A stretch of 40,048 nucleotides of DNA from an uncultured Ectothiorhodospiraceae bacterium (lineage in GTDB: Bacteria > Pseudomonadota > Gammaproteobacteria > UBA6429 > Thiohalophilaceae): positions 1-40,048 of the forward strand of contig CAMYJG010000024.1 of assembly GCA_947258695.1 (NCBI GenBank). The letters are read 5' to 3'. The notes under the pieces were generated by a model. It saw nothing but the letters and a program-made list of their open reading frames with translations. It was not told where the DNA came from and searched no databases. Below, piece by piece: positions 7,642-16,945 of this stretch; within the stretch, counting starts at the first letter, position 1; every line of letters begins with the position of its first letter. A program made the position numbers and the translations under genes.

Positions 7642-9306
7642 ATGATAAACAGCCTCTTTAAAAACATCTATTGGCAAGATCGCGAGTCAAATCAAGCAAT
7701 TATCCGCCTAATATTAAGTATTCTGGTGACGATACAAATCGGTTATGGCATCGAGATGCAGTATTATCCACCCCGATTTGATGAGTTTGTCTATCTTGCT
7801 GTTGCCTTTAACAGTTTTGCAGTTGTTAGCCTGGTATCAATCAGATATTACCCGCATTCCGAATTACGCACCTACCTCTCGATCCCTGCAGATGTTATTG
7901 GCGTTAGCTACGCCATGCTCCTGACTGACTCAGGCCCGTTTAGCCCGCTATTTTTACTCTACCCCTGGATGTATGTCAGTTATGCGGTGCGCTATGGCAT
8001 AAACCATTTATATTACGTCGCATTAAGTTGTATTACCGCGTTTATTATTATTTTAGCTATTACCAATACCTGGGCCACGCATTCTTTAGATGCCATTGTC
8101 TACCTGGTTTTTCTGATAATACTGCCGTTATACCTTAACGTTATATTGCGACGCATAATTACAGAACGAGAAGAAAAAGAACGGGCCTTAAATGCACGCA
8201 ATGAATTTCTCGCAACCATGAGTCATGAGATCCGCACACCCATGAGCGGCATTATTGGCATGACCACTTTACTGGAGCGTACCGAGCTCAATGAACAACA
8301 GCAGGACTACATCGCATCTCTGCGCGATACCTCTACAGTCCTTCATACATTAATCAATGATGTACTTGATCTATCCAAGCTCGAGGCTAAGAAATCGCAG
8401 CTCGATTTACATCCTGTCAATCTTACTGACGTTATCACTAATTCCATTCAGGTGTTTGCCCCAAGAGCAAAAGCAAAAAATATTAAGCTGATTACCCAAC
8501 TTGAAAATTTACCAGAAACCGTGATTACCGATGCAAACCGCTTGCGCCAGGTGCTGTTAAATTTAATCAGCAATGCAGTTAAGTTTACTCAGACCGGTGC
8601 CGTTACAATCAGTGTCAGCGGGGAACAAAATAATAATAATACCTGGGATATAAGATTTGAAATCGAGGATACTGGCTCAGGTATTGAGCACAAGCATTTA
8701 CGACGTATATTTGAAGCATTCTATCAATGTAATCAAATTACAAATTTGCCTCACCAGGGCACCGGCCTGGGTACAACCATCTCGAAACAGCTGGTTGAGC
8801 TGATGGGTGGAGAAATTGGTTTATCCAGCACTTACGGCGAGGGAACGACTTTCTGGTTTCAATTACCGCTACAGCAAGTTGACAACCATATTCTGCCTAA
8901 TGAGCGCCAGGCGAATACAGAGACTGTTGCTGGCAGCTCTAAGCCACTAAATATACTTATTGCAGAAGATAACCCAATCAATGCAAAAATCATCACAACT
9001 TTCCTCGAAGATGAAGGACATAATGTTACTTTAGTCAATAATGGAAATGATGTTTTAGAAAAACTAAAATCGGCTAAATATGATATGGTATTTATGGATA
9101 TGCGAATGCCTGGCACCACGGGACCTGAGGCAACAAAGCAATGGCGATTAATTGAAGGTGATGATACTCACACCCCGATCATTGCGCTTACTGCTAATGC
9201 CTCCCCCGCTGATCGCCATACGTGTTTTACTTCGGGGATGAATGAGTTTTTAGTGAAACCTGTTAGCCCGGATCAACTAAACGAGATAATTCAAAAGTAT
9301 AGTTAA
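7642..9306 (+). CDS. Membrane-bound hybrid sensor histidine kinase / response regulator
   Basis: A 554-residue hybrid kinase. Five or six hydrophobic segments cover about residues 18-168 with almost no periplasmic domain, a layout like RpfC-type sensors. A short coiled stretch (REEKERALNARNEF) leads to the HisKA domain with phospho-accepting His195 in MSHEIRTPMSG. An HATPase_c domain follows with the N box (NLISNAVKF, 307-315), DTGSGI (343-348) and GTGLG (373-377). A receiver domain occupies about 436-553 with acceptor Asp486 (FMDMRMPG). There is no HPt domain, so phosphate would pass to a separate protein. The stop lies 4 bases before the next ORF, a GAF-GGDEF cyclase, so both are likely one output pathway. 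The signal sensed is unknown. Confidence 0.9.
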   Translation: MINSLFKNIYWQDRESNQAIIRLILSILVTIQIGYGIEMQYYPPRFDEFVYLAVAFNSFAVVSLVSIRYYPHSELRTYLSIPADVIGVSYAMLLTDSGPFSPLFLLYPWMYVSYAVRYGINHLYYVALSCITAFIIILAITNTWATHSLDAIVYLVFLIILPLYLNVILRRIITEREEKERALNARNEFLATMSHEIRTPMSGIIGMTTLLERTELNEQQQDYIASLRDTSTVLHTLINDVLDLSKLEAKKSQLDLHPVNLTDVITNSIQVFAPRAKAKNIKLITQLENLPETVITDANRLRQVLLNLISNAVKFTQTGAVTISVSGEQNNNNTWDIRFEIEDTGSGIEHKHLRRIFEAFYQCNQITNLPHQGTGLGTTISKQLVELMGGEIGLSSTYGEGTTFWFQLPLQQVDNHILPNERQANTETVAGSSKPLNILIAEDNPINAKIITTFLEDEGHNVTLVNNGNDVLEKLKSAKYDMVFMDMRMPGTTGPEATKQWRLIEGDDTHTPIIALTANASPADRHTCFTSGMNEFLVKPVSPDQLNEIIQKYS

Positions 9307-9310
9307 CGAT

Positions 9311-10501
9311 ATGAGTAGCTCCGATTCAAAGTCCAACTATGAGCTGAGAAAACAGCTCAAAGCACTTATGTCGCAAGCTCAAAAAAATGAAGCTAAGCTG
9401 CAAAAATTACAAAACCAGGAACTGCAATTTATCAGCGCCAATAGCTTACCTGAGCTCATAGATCTCACTTTGCAACAATACCGTGATGCCTACGAACTAG
9501 ATTATGTCTCACTGTTGTTAATTGATCATGATCACGAGATACGCCATGTGGTTGAGTTTATGAGCCCTGGGCTACTTAAATTACCGACCCTTATTTTTGC
9601 AGACTCACATGCCCAGTTAGAAAATGTAGTGATCTCACAGGCTGCAACCAAAGAAAAAATTAATCCCATTGAATTACAGAAAACACTGTTTCCCAACTTT
9701 TCCGATAAGCCATACCTTGGCGCATGCACTGATGCATGTCGCAATACACTTTTCCCTTCTATGAATAGTAAAGAGGCAAGTGTTGCAATATTACCTTTAA
9801 TTCGTCATAACAAACTGATTGGCTCACTTAACCTTGCCAGTTCTGATACTGCACGATTCGTCTCTGGTACAGCCACTGACTTAATAAAACGTTTATCTTC
9901 AATCCTTGCCGTTTGCATAGAAAATGCCATCAATAATGAAAAGCTTAAACTACTCGGCTTAACCGATGCACTCACCGGCATACATAACCGACGTTATTTC
10001 ATGCAACGACTTGAAGAAGAAGTTGTGCGTGGTTTACGGCAAAAACTGCCTGTCAGTTGTTTGTTTATCGATATAGACCATTTCAAGTCATTTAACGATG
10101 TCTATGGCCATTCTGTTGGTGACCAGGTGTTGCGCTATGTTGCTGATATTATAAAAAAACAAATGCGATTGAGTGATGTATTGGCACGCTATGGCGGCGA
10201 AGAATTTGCAGTATTGCTGACTAACACCGACACAGAATTAGCGCAGGATATTGCAGAGCGGATTCGCTTTTCAATTGCGGATGCGATTTTACACGTTGAA
10301 AGTTTAACTGAAGATCTCAATGTTACTGTTTCAATCGGTTGCACCACGATGACAAAACCGAATAGCCAAAATATAACTTCACTTGGTGAAACTCTTTTAA
10401 ATACCGCTGATCAGGCGCTCTATGTATCAAAAGAATCAGGCAGAAACTGTATCAGTGTCGCAAAATTTAATGAGCTTGCAGCGGCGCAAGCAGCGCATTA
10501 A
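9311..10501 (+). CDS. GAF-domain diguanylate cyclase
   Basis: A 396-residue cytosolic protein with a short N-terminal coiled coil (about 10-45), a GAF-like/DUF484-like sensory region (about 45-205, ending in LPLIRHNKLIGSLNLAS) and a C-terminal GGDEF domain (about 213-385). The active-site motif is GGEEF (295-299), with the metal-binding Asp254 in FIDIDHFK. The allosteric inhibition site is intact as RLSD (286-289), five residues before GGEEF. It should synthesise cyclic di-GMP with product inhibition. It is almost certainly co-transcribed with the upstream hybrid kinase (4-base gap). The last 35 bases overlap the 3' end of the convergent gene. Confidence 0.92.
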   Translation: MSSSDSKSNYELRKQLKALMSQAQKNEAKLQKLQNQELQFISANSLPELIDLTLQQYRDAYELDYVSLLLIDHDHEIRHVVEFMSPGLLKLPTLIFADSHAQLENVVISQAATKEKINPIELQKTLFPNFSDKPYLGACTDACRNTLFPSMNSKEASVAILPLIRHNKLIGSLNLASSDTARFVSGTATDLIKRLSSILAVCIENAINNEKLKLLGLTDALTGIHNRRYFMQRLEEEVVRGLRQKLPVSCLFIDIDHFKSFNDVYGHSVGDQVLRYVADIIKKQMRLSDVLARYGGEEFAVLLTNTDTELAQDIAERIRFSIADAILHVESLTEDLNVTVSIGCTTMTKPNSQNITSLGETLLNTADQALYVSKESGRNCISVAKFNELAAAQAAH

Positions 10502-11123
10502 AATTCTTTGGCAAAACATACTGTAAAACTTCTTTACCTTCTTCTTTATAAATAAGATCCAGTCCTTTTTCAGGGTATAGATAATGCCAGCCCTGTTCTT
10601 TTGTTTTCAATTTTATCTTATGAGCAGGTTCTCCAAATCGCTGTATTATGGTTTTTTCATCTAAATTAACCGTTGGAAGATAAATTAAATTTTTAACCGT
10701 TGCAGATTCCAGCCTGTCAGTTGAAGGTTTGTCCAGCTCATATCGAAACCCATTATTTCCTGCTGGTTCCTTCTTAACACTTTCATTTCGTATTTTATCA
10801 AACTGCTGTTGTGTTGCATTAACAGTAAAAATAAAACTACCAATCAAACCACCTAATGTTATATTTTTATAATAGGCTTCCAGTGATAATGTATTAGCTG
10901 TTTCAAACAGGGCTATTTTAGGACGTGACTTTAATATTTCATTAATCTCTTTTACTCGCGTCTCATCTAAAATAATTCCAAAAATACGTGAGCGTCCGTC
11001 CTCTAACAGGGTTATTTGCCATGGATATTTTTCATCAATAGTGCCATCTTTTTCTGCTGTCTTATCCAGTATAAATAACAGCACAATCAAAATCAGAACA
11101 CTTACAATAATAACTTGCTTCAT
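10467..11123 (-). CDS. Membrane-anchored hypothetical protein
   Basis: Unrecognised 218-residue protein. The N-terminus has one membrane helix (VIIVSVLILIVLLFILD, about 4-20) followed by a polar periplasmic-looking domain with repeated Tyr/Leu-rich strands. A late block, RFGEPAHKIKLKTKEQGWHYLYPEKGLDLIYKEEGKEVLQYV, resembles small SmpA/BamE-like or GLPGLI-like beta folds only loosely. It is the last gene of a pip-dtd operon: its start overlaps the dtd stop by one base (TAATG), so translation is probably coupled. Its 3' end runs 35 bases into the convergent cyclase gene. Confidence 0.65.
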   Translation of the reverse strand: MKQVIIVSVLILIVLLFILDKTAEKDGTIDEKYPWQITLLEDGRSRIFGIILDETRVKEINEILKSRPKIALFETANTLSLEAYYKNITLGGLIGSFIFTVNATQQQFDKIRNESVKKEPAGNNGFRYELDKPSTDRLESATVKNLIYLPTVNLDEKTIIQRFGEPAHKIKLKTKEQGWHYLYPEKGLDLIYKEEGKEVLQYVLPKNFNALLAPLQAH

Positions 11124-11563
11124 TAATTTACCTGCAACCAGAATGTCACCGGGCCATCGTTTAATAACGATACCTTCATATCTGCACCAAACTCGCCGGT
11201 TTCAACTTTCTGATAATTACTTTTTGCTTGCTGTACAAACTCGTTAAACATCTGCTTACCTGATTCTGGTGCAGCCGCCGACGAAAAACTTGGTCGACAG
11301 CCCTTTTGAGTATTTGCCGCCAGGGTAAACTGCGGAACTAACAATACTCCACCGTCAATATCCTGGACACTCAAATTCATTTTATCATCTTCATCGGCAA
11401 AAACACGGTAGCTTAATAGTTTGTTAAGTAAACGCGGTATGAAAGACTCATCATCATCTTTTTCAAAACCGATAAAAACGAGTAAGCCTTTTTGAACCTC
11501 TCCAATAACACAACCTTCAACAACAACTTTTGCTTCTGTAACTCTTTGAATTAATGCAATCAT
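11123..11563 (-). CDS. dtd: D-aminoacyl-tRNA deacylase
   Basis: Dtd hydrolyses D-amino acids, and glycine mischarged on tRNA-Ala, from tRNA. The 146-residue protein begins MIALIQRVTEAKVVVEG like other Dtd proteins. It contains the catalytic-pocket motif PQFTLAA (usually SQFTLAA; here Val-Pro-Gln replaces Leu-Ser-Gln) and the C-terminal Gly-cisPro motif GPVTFWLQ that enforces chirality. It overlaps pip upstream by 4 bases (ATGA) and the downstream membrane protein by 1 base, so the three form a tight operon. Confidence 0.95.
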   Translation of the reverse strand: MIALIQRVTEAKVVVEGCVIGEVQKGLLVFIGFEKDDDESFIPRLLNKLLSYRVFADEDDKMNLSVQDIDGGVLLVPQFTLAANTQKGCRPSFSSAAAPESGKQMFNEFVQQAKSNYQKVETGEFGADMKVSLLNDGPVTFWLQVN

Positions 11564-12510
11564 GAAAGTTTATTGGCCATATCATCTGTTGCTGTGACCA
11601 GCGCATCAACTGTACCCGGTTCTGTTGCAGAGTGGCCTGCATCAGATATAATTTTTAACTCTGCATTGGCCCAGCTTTGATGTAACTCCCAGGCACTTTC
11701 CAGCGGACAAATTAAATCATAGCGTCCTTGCACAATCACACCCGGGATATTCTGTAACTTACTTGCATTGTTTAAAATCTGGTTCTGTTCAAGGAAAGAG
11801 TCGTTCATAAAATAGTGACACTCAATTCGCGCAAGACTTAATGCAGTATGGGTACTGCCAAAATGATCAATCACATTTTTATTTTGTTTTAGTGTTGCGG
11901 TACGTCCTTCCCAGATTGACCATGCCTTCGCTGCCTGCATTTGTGCAATTTCATTTTCTCCGGTCAGTCTTGCATAATACGCTTTTAATAAATTACCACG
12001 CTCATCTTCGGGTATAGGTGCAATAAAATCCTGCCAGTAATCTGGATAGATTCGATCAGCACCTTGCTGGTAAAACCAGCTTATCTCTTTTTTCCGGGTT
12101 AAAAATATACCACGTACGATTAAACCCATCACACGATCAGGATGGGTCTCTGCATACACCAGCGATAAGGTTGATCCCCATGAGCCACCAAATAAAACCC
12201 AACGGTTAATTTTCAGCTTCTCCCTGATCACTTCCATATCGGTAACCAGCGCCTGGGTAGTATTACCTTCAAGTTCAGCATGCGGTGTTGAACGCCCCGC
12301 GCCACGTTGATCAAATAAAATAATACGGTAGACATTCGGATCAAAAAATCGGCGATGATAAGATTCACATCCCGCACCAGGCCCGCCATGCACAAATAAC
12401 ACGGGGATACCTTCAGAATTACCACTTTCTTCTACATATAAGACATGTGGCTCATCCACTTTAACCTGGTGGTCTTTATAAGGAGTAATGTCCGGGTAAA
12501 GCGATCTCAT
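11560..12510 (-). CDS. pip: Proline iminopeptidase
   Basis: Alpha/beta-hydrolase aminopeptidase of family S33 that releases N-terminal proline from peptides. The 316-residue protein carries the oxyanion-hole motif HGGPGAG (41-47), FDQRGAGRSTPH (66-77), the nucleophile elbow GGSWGS (108-113, Ser110), an acidic residue near GRYDLICP, and the catalytic His in SDAGHSATEPG near the C-terminus. Length is normal. The AGGAAG ribosome-binding site directly abuts the palindromic repeat that fills the gap upstream. Confidence 0.95.
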   Translation of the reverse strand: MRSLYPDITPYKDHQVKVDEPHVLYVEESGNSEGIPVLFVHGGPGAGCESYHRRFFDPNVYRIILFDQRGAGRSTPHAELEGNTTQALVTDMEVIREKLKINRWVLFGGSWGSTLSLVYAETHPDRVMGLIVRGIFLTRKKEISWFYQQGADRIYPDYWQDFIAPIPEDERGNLLKAYYARLTGENEIAQMQAAKAWSIWEGRTATLKQNKNVIDHFGSTHTALSLARIECHYFMNDSFLEQNQILNNASKLQNIPGVIVQGRYDLICPLESAWELHQSWANAELKIISDAGHSATEPGTVDALVTATDDMANKLS

Positions 12511-12525
12511 ATTTTTTTTCTTCCT

Positions 12526-12650
12526 GTCATTGCGAGTGAATAAAATGACCGCAGCAATCTCATCAATTTAGCACTAAATTGAGTTTTCCTTAAACTGAAA
12601 AGAGCTTCGTCGTTGCTCCTCGTTTATGCCCGTTCTTTGGGTGCAATGAC
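12526..12650. repeat. Palindromic intergenic repeat (GTCATTGCGAG type)
   Basis: A 125-base element bounded by inverted GTCATTGC (12526-12533) and GCAATGAC (12643-12650). Internal segments GCAGCAATCTCAT and GAGCTTCGTCGTTGCTCCTCG resemble the widely seen bacterial repeat reading TCATTGCGAG...GCAATCTC...CTTCGTCG...GCAATGAC. It holds a perfect 9-base stem with a 2-base loop (12563-12582) and a smaller stem just after it. It fits between the pip ribosome-binding site and the stop codon of the upstream membrane protein. Confidence 0.7.
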
Positions 12651-12659
12651 CACTTTTTT

Positions 12660-13217
12660 CTAATCTTTTACCATCTCGGTTTTAAACCCTTTGGCGACTG
12701 CAACTCCCATTAAAAAGAGTGATGCTAGAATTATAATTGGACCTATACCGGTTTCTAAAATTTTACCGGCCCATGCCATTCCCAGTACACGGTCAAGTAA
12801 CATCATGCCGGAATGTAACACGGTACCTATTATAAAACCCCAGCTTAACGCTTGCTTTTGCCAGGCAGCAATTGAAACAAAGCAAAGAATAAAACCAGCC
12901 ACAATGTTGAGTAATGCTTCCAGGTTACCATGTGCATGTGGACCACCTTTTATATAATCAATACCAAACTCAACATTACCAAGCTTACTCATACTTAAAA
13001 TACCATCAGTATTTGCCATGGCGATTTGTTTTGCATTTAACGGCTCCAGCTCTTCTTCAAAGCCATCAGATTTTAATTGCGACAGCCGGCCCACTGCAGC
13101 CTGCTTCTCACCCGATGCGGCGCCATATTCTGCATACATATCCACCATCACCGTACCTAAAAATGCGGTAATAGCGAAAAATATAAATCCAAATACGATG
13201 TTCTTTTTCCCTATCAT
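12660..13217 (-). CDS. Multi-spanning membrane protein, unknown function
   Basis: Unrecognised 185-residue inner-membrane protein. One N-terminal membrane segment (about 6-26) is followed by a polar loop (about 27-95) containing HAHGN, and then three hydrophobic segments (about 98-116, 122-142 and 152-176). The HAHGNLEALLNI region carries histidines next to the membrane, which may hint at metal or heme binding; this is speculation. A good GGAGG ribosome-binding site supports the start. It is separated from pip by the palindromic repeat and from typA by a bidirectional terminator, so it is probably transcribed on its own or with pip. Confidence 0.65.
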   Translation of the reverse strand: MIGKKNIVFGFIFFAITAFLGTVMVDMYAEYGAASGEKQAAVGRLSQLKSDGFEEELEPLNAKQIAMANTDGILSMSKLGNVEFGIDYIKGGPHAHGNLEALLNIVAGFILCFVSIAAWQKQALSWGFIIGTVLHSGMMLLDRVLGMAWAGKILETGIGPIIILASLFLMGVAVAKGFKTEMVKD

Positions 13218-13312
13218 AACTGTGCCTCCGTGTTTATATAGTGAGTTATCGAATATGTAATATTAGTTGGAACTTATGCTGTTATCTACACGATATTTAT
13301 AGAAATAAAAAA

Positions 13313-13345
13313 GCCCTGTTAAGAGTAATCTTAACAGGGCTTTTT
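13313..13345 (-). terminator. Rho-independent terminator of typA
   Basis: A perfect 12-base stem (GCCCTGTTAAGA at 13313-13324, complement at 13329-13340) with a GTAA loop, flanked by an A-run before it and a T-run after it. On the minus strand it lies 21 bases beyond the typA stop. The A/T runs on both sides make it potentially bidirectional. Confidence 0.9.
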
Positions 13346-13365
13346 AACAAATCGAAAGACTATTT

Positions 13366-15183
13366 TTACTTCGCTTCGCGACCCGCGCGTTTACGTTCAT
13401 TTTCAGTTAACAACTTCTTACGCAAACGAATATGATGTGGCGTGACTTCTACCAGCTCATCATCATCAATAAACTCTAACGCTTGCTCTAGTGTCTGTTT
13501 GATTGGCGGTGTCAATGAAATCGCTTCATCAGTACCAGACGCTCGAACGTTAGTTAACTGCTTACCTTTTAAAACATTAACAACTAAGTCATTTGAGCGC
13601 GAATGTATTCCTACAATCATGCCTTCATACACTTCATCACCATGATCAAGGAACATACGACCACGATCTTGTAAGTTGAATAGAGAGAAGCCAACTGCTG
13701 CTCCTTTACCATTTGAAACCAGCACACCATTCATGCGTTGGCCATATTCGCCTTCTTTAGCAGGACCATAGTGATCAAAGACACTGTAAATTAAGCCAGT
13801 ACCCTGAGTTGCCGTCATAAACTCTGTACGGAAACCAATTAATCCACGTGCAGGGATTAAAAAGTCTAAACGTACACGACCGTGTCCATCTGGCACCATG
13901 TCTTTTAAGTCTGCACCACGTTCACCGAGTTTTTCCATGATGCTGCCCTGATGTTGCTCTTCCACATCAACGGTTAGCACTTCATAGGGCTCTTCTTTAA
14001 CACCATCAACTTCTCTTACAATAACTTCTGGACGAGATACGCCAAGTTCAAAACCTTCGCGACGCATATTTTCAATTAGAATAGAAAGGTGGAGTTCACC
14101 ACGGCCCGAGACTCTAAATTTATCTGGAGAATCACCAGGCTCAACGCGTAACGCAACATTATGAATCAATTCACGCTCAAGGCGCTCTTGTATGTTGCGT
14201 GAAGTCACATACTTACCATCTTGTCCAGCAAGTGGGGAGTTATTTACCTGGAAGGTCATGCTTAATGTTGGTTCATCAACGGATAATGGCGGTAGTGCTT
14301 CAACATTAGCTGGATCACAAATCGTGTCTGAAATACGTAAGCCATCGATACCCGTGAAAGCAATGATATCACCCGCTTCAGCATTCTCTGTTTCAACACG
14401 CTCTAAGCCAAGGAAACCATAGATGATTTGTACACGTGCATTACGTGTTTTACCATCCACATCAATCACGGTTACTTGATCGTTCTTTTTCAATTTACCT
14501 TGAGCAATACGCGCGATACCGATGACACCAACGAAGCTATTATAATCAAGTGATGACACTTGCAGCTGTAATGGTTTTTCTGCATCAACCGGTGGAACTG
14601 GAACGTGCTCTACTATCGCTTCAAATAATGGTGTCATGTCACCTTCGCGCACTTCTGGTTCACTACCAGCAAAGCCATTTAGACCTGATGCATAAACAAC
14701 AGGAAAATCGAGTTGCTCGTCGGTCGCACCCAAGCGATCAAAAAGTTCAAAGGTTTGATCCAGCGCCCATTCTGGACGAGCGCCAGGTCGGTCAATTTTA
14801 TTTACAACAACAATTGGACGTAAGCCACGCTTAAGCGCTTTTTCTGTTACGAAACGTGTTTGAGGCATTGGGCCTTCAACCGCATCTACCAGCAATAATA
14901 CTGAGTCCACCATTGAGAGAACACGCTCTACCTCTCCACCAAAATCGGCATGGCCCGGTGTGTCTACGATATTGATACGGTAATCGTTCCATTTAACCGC
15001 CGTATTTTTAGACAGAATCGTGATGCCACGTTCTTTTTCCAAGTCATTGGAATCCATCATACGAGTTTCAGCTTCACCACGTGTTTCTAAGGTGCCTGAC
15101 TGAAGTAAAAGTTGGTCAACGAGGGTAGTTTTACCGTGGTCAACGTGAGCAATAATGGCGACGTTACGCAGATTCTCAATCAC
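13366..15183 (-). CDS. typA: Translational GTPase TypA/BipA
   Basis: Ribosome-binding GTPase needed for stress and low-temperature growth and for large-subunit assembly. The 605-residue protein has G1 [10 protein letters not shown] (about 11-20), the switch region with [13 protein letters not shown]3 [14 protein letters not shown], and G4 [15 protein letters not shown]-like domains follow ([17 protein letters not shown], then [26 protein letters not shown]), and the C-terminal domain is specific to BipA. Length matches the family. A consensus -10 lies upstream and a strong terminator lies downstream, so it is a single-gene unit. The ribosome-binding site CCGGAGA is well placed. Confidence 0.97.
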   Translation of the reverse strand: MIENLRNVAIIAHVDHGKTTLVDQLLLQSGTLETRGEAETRMMDSNDLEKERGITILSKNTAVKWNDYRINIVDTPGHADFGGEVERVLSMVDSVLLLVDAVEGPMPQTRFVTEKALKRGLRPIVVVNKIDRPGARPEWALDQTFELFDRLGATDEQLDFPVVYASGLNGFAGSEPEVREGDMTPLFEAIVEHVPVPPVDAEKPLQLQVSSLDYNSFVGVIGIARIAQGKLKKNDQVTVIDVDGKTRNARVQIIYGFLGLERVETENAEAGDIIAFTGIDGLRISDTICDPANVEALPPLSVDEPTLSMTFQVNNSPLAGQDGKYVTSRNIQERLERELIHNVALRVEPGDSPDKFRVSGRGELHLSILIENMRREGFELGVSRPEVIVREVDGVKEEPYEVLTVDVEEQHQGSIMEKLGERGADLKDMVPDGHGRVRLDFLIPARGLIGFRTEFMTATQGTGLIYSVFDHYGPAKEGEYGQRMNGVLVSNGKGAAVGFSLFNLQDRGRMFLDHGDEVYEGMIVGIHSRSNDLVVNVLKGKQLTNVRASGTDEAISLTPPIKQTLEQALEFIDDDELVEVTPHHIRLRKKLLTENERKRAGREAK

Positions 15184-15215
15184 TGGGGATTTCTCCGGAA
15201 ATGCAAAAGGTGCGC

Positions 15216-15221
15216 ATTATA
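15216..15221 (-). promoter_or_regulatory. -10 element of the typA promoter
   Basis: On the minus strand the sequence reads TATAAT followed by GCGC, 33 bases upstream of the typA start. No convincing -35 is seen at 17 bases, so only the -10 is claimed. Confidence 0.45.
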
Positions 15222-15277
15222 TAGCCGAATAGGTGATTTACCCAGTAAATTCTTGCAAAAAGTACATTATTCGCAAA

Positions 15278-16123
15278 TTAACCGCTAACAACGTAACCCG
15301 CTTCACATACTTCCAGAGGGTAATCTTCATCAATCATGCGTGAAGTCTCGAGTACTTCGACTATCCGCTTGCGACTGGCTGCTGCCAGCTCCTGCCTGGA
15401 GAGTGTATTGGCCGGAATTTCATCAAGAAAATCGAGTTGTACCTGGAGTGTCCCTACTCTGAATAAATTCCATAAGTGCGCCATAAAGTGATCATCATCC
15501 ACATAGGGCGCAACCACCCGGTCCGGCTTACCTTGATAGAAATAACTGATCGCAATGGGTTGAACCGGGCAGGCGGCGCTGTTTGCCGATTCAAATAACC
15601 CGCTATTAAAGCGTTTTACAGATTCACCAATGGTAGTCGTCCCTTCAGGGAAAAACGCGGTTTTACATCCGGACTGATTAATTTCATTTAAATGATTAAG
15701 CGTTTTGTGTACGGCAAACACGCTTCCGCGTTTAATAAATACGGTACCGGTTGCACCCGCTAACTTGCCGACAAAGGGCCAGCGTTCAAGATCATTTTTT
15801 GAAACAAAGGTCACCGGTGTTGTCGCTGCGATAGCAACAATATCTAACCATGATATGTGGTTTGAGACTAATACGGCGGACTGTGAGTAAGCTGCACCGC
15901 TAGTCTGAATGTTTAAACCTAAAATTCGGCTTCCTTGCCACATCCATCGCTGGACGACACTCACTCCTCGCGTACTATAAAACCAGTGTTTCCCATATCG
16001 TATACGATGGCTGAAAATTATTATAAAACCATAAATAAAATGTACACCCAATCGAATTAAACTTAGAAAAGCTTTGATATGGGATAAAACATTCAACAAC
16101 CACGTCATATTATGCGCGCTCAA
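15278..16123 (-). CDS. olsA: Lyso-ornithine lipid O-acyltransferase (PlsC family)
   Basis: Membrane acyltransferase of the PlsC/LPLAT family, here probably OlsA, which adds the second acyl chain to lyso-ornithine lipid. The 281-residue protein has a hydrophobic N-terminal segment (about 22-38), the catalytic block NHISWLD (His89 and Asp94, the HX4D motif) and the substrate block FFPEGTTT. The role is inferred mainly from context: it overlaps olsB by 14 bases, the order seen in Pseudomonas and rhizobia. Alone it could be called a 1-acylglycerol-3-phosphate acyltransferase. Confidence 0.88.
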   Translation of the reverse strand: MSAHNMTWLLNVLSHIKAFLSLIRLGVHFIYGFIIIFSHRIRYGKHWFYSTRGVSVVQRWMWQGSRILGLNIQTSGAAYSQSAVLVSNHISWLDIVAIAATTPVTFVSKNDLERWPFVGKLAGATGTVFIKRGSVFAVHKTLNHLNEINQSGCKTAFFPEGTTTIGESVKRFNSGLFESANSAACPVQPIAISYFYQGKPDRVVAPYVDDDHFMAHLWNLFRVGTLQVQLDFLDEIPANTLSRQELAAASRKRIVEVLETSRMIDEDYPLEVCEAGYVVSG

Positions 16124-16877
16124 AGAAATGGCGTTGATAGCGCTGACTCATTGCATCACAAGGTAATAAAACAAAAACATCGGCAACATTAAATTCGGCA
16201 TCCCAATGCGGCTCACCACAAATTAGTGCACCCTGTCGCAGGTAACCTTTTAATAAAGGTGGAATGATCACATCACCAACGAGTTCTTTATCTAATCTAA
16301 GCGGGATCAATGGCCGTACCCGCATATCATTTCCTGAGAAATGCTTGTTACGCAATATATGCATTATGGAATTGATATAAGTATCACCATCGCGCAAAGA
16401 AATACTTGCACAACCAATTAAGTAATCAACATTTTTCTTAATCACAATATCAGCGATACCTTGCCAAAGTATTGCCAGTACGGAACCTTTACGACTATTT
16501 AAATCAATACAGGTTCTGCCTACTTCCATAAAACGGCCAGGTTGAGACAACACATGCTTCAAATCAAATTCTGTTTCTGAATAAAACAAGCCAGATCTTT
16601 TTGCATCTTCGCTTAGTAATAAGCGTGTTGTTGCAATAATTTTTCCTGTCTCATTATCAAAAACCATCAGGTGCTGACAGAACTCATCAAATCGATCCTG
16701 ATCGATTCCGGCTTCTTTAGTCGATAAACGCGCGCCCATTTCCTGGGAAAAAATACGGTAACGTAAACGTAAACATTGTTCTATCTCATCCTGATTTTCG
16801 GCCAGTCTGACTTGAAATCGTTTATTCGTTTTTAACCTGGTTTGGTTAACGGTAATATTTTGAGCTTGCGTTGCCAT
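16110..16877 (-). CDS. olsB: L-ornithine N-alpha-acyltransferase (hemolysin-like GNAT)
   Basis: OlsB transfers a 3-hydroxyacyl chain from acyl carrier protein to ornithine, the first step to the phosphorus-free membrane ornithine lipids. The 255-residue protein contains the family blocks RLRYRIFSQEMGA (about 38-50), DEFCQHLMVFD, GRFMEVGRTCIDLNSR and LIGCASISL, and a C-terminal PLLKGYLRQGALICGEPHWD. Such proteins are often mislabelled hemolysin. The 14-base overlap with olsA indicates one operon. A possible Pho box lies about 70 bases upstream, which would suit a lipid made under phosphate limitation. Confidence 0.9.
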   Translation of the reverse strand: MATQAQNITVNQTRLKTNKRFQVRLAENQDEIEQCLRLRYRIFSQEMGARLSTKEAGIDQDRFDEFCQHLMVFDNETGKIIATTRLLLSEDAKRSGLFYSETEFDLKHVLSQPGRFMEVGRTCIDLNSRKGSVLAILWQGIADIVIKKNVDYLIGCASISLRDGDTYINSIMHILRNKHFSGNDMRVRPLIPLRLDKELVGDVIIPPLLKGYLRQGALICGEPHWDAEFNVADVFVLLPCDAMSQRYQRHFFERA

Positions 16878-16945
16878 CTCTTTGCACCTTCTATCTATTT
16901 TTTTATCAATTTAGAGATAAAAAGTGACAAATTAATTACGGATAA

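Noticed and set aside
12691-13260. Several plus-strand ORFs across the membrane protein gene
   Set aside because: They are antisense shadows of a gene with a strong ribosome-binding site; their codon use is unlike neighbours.
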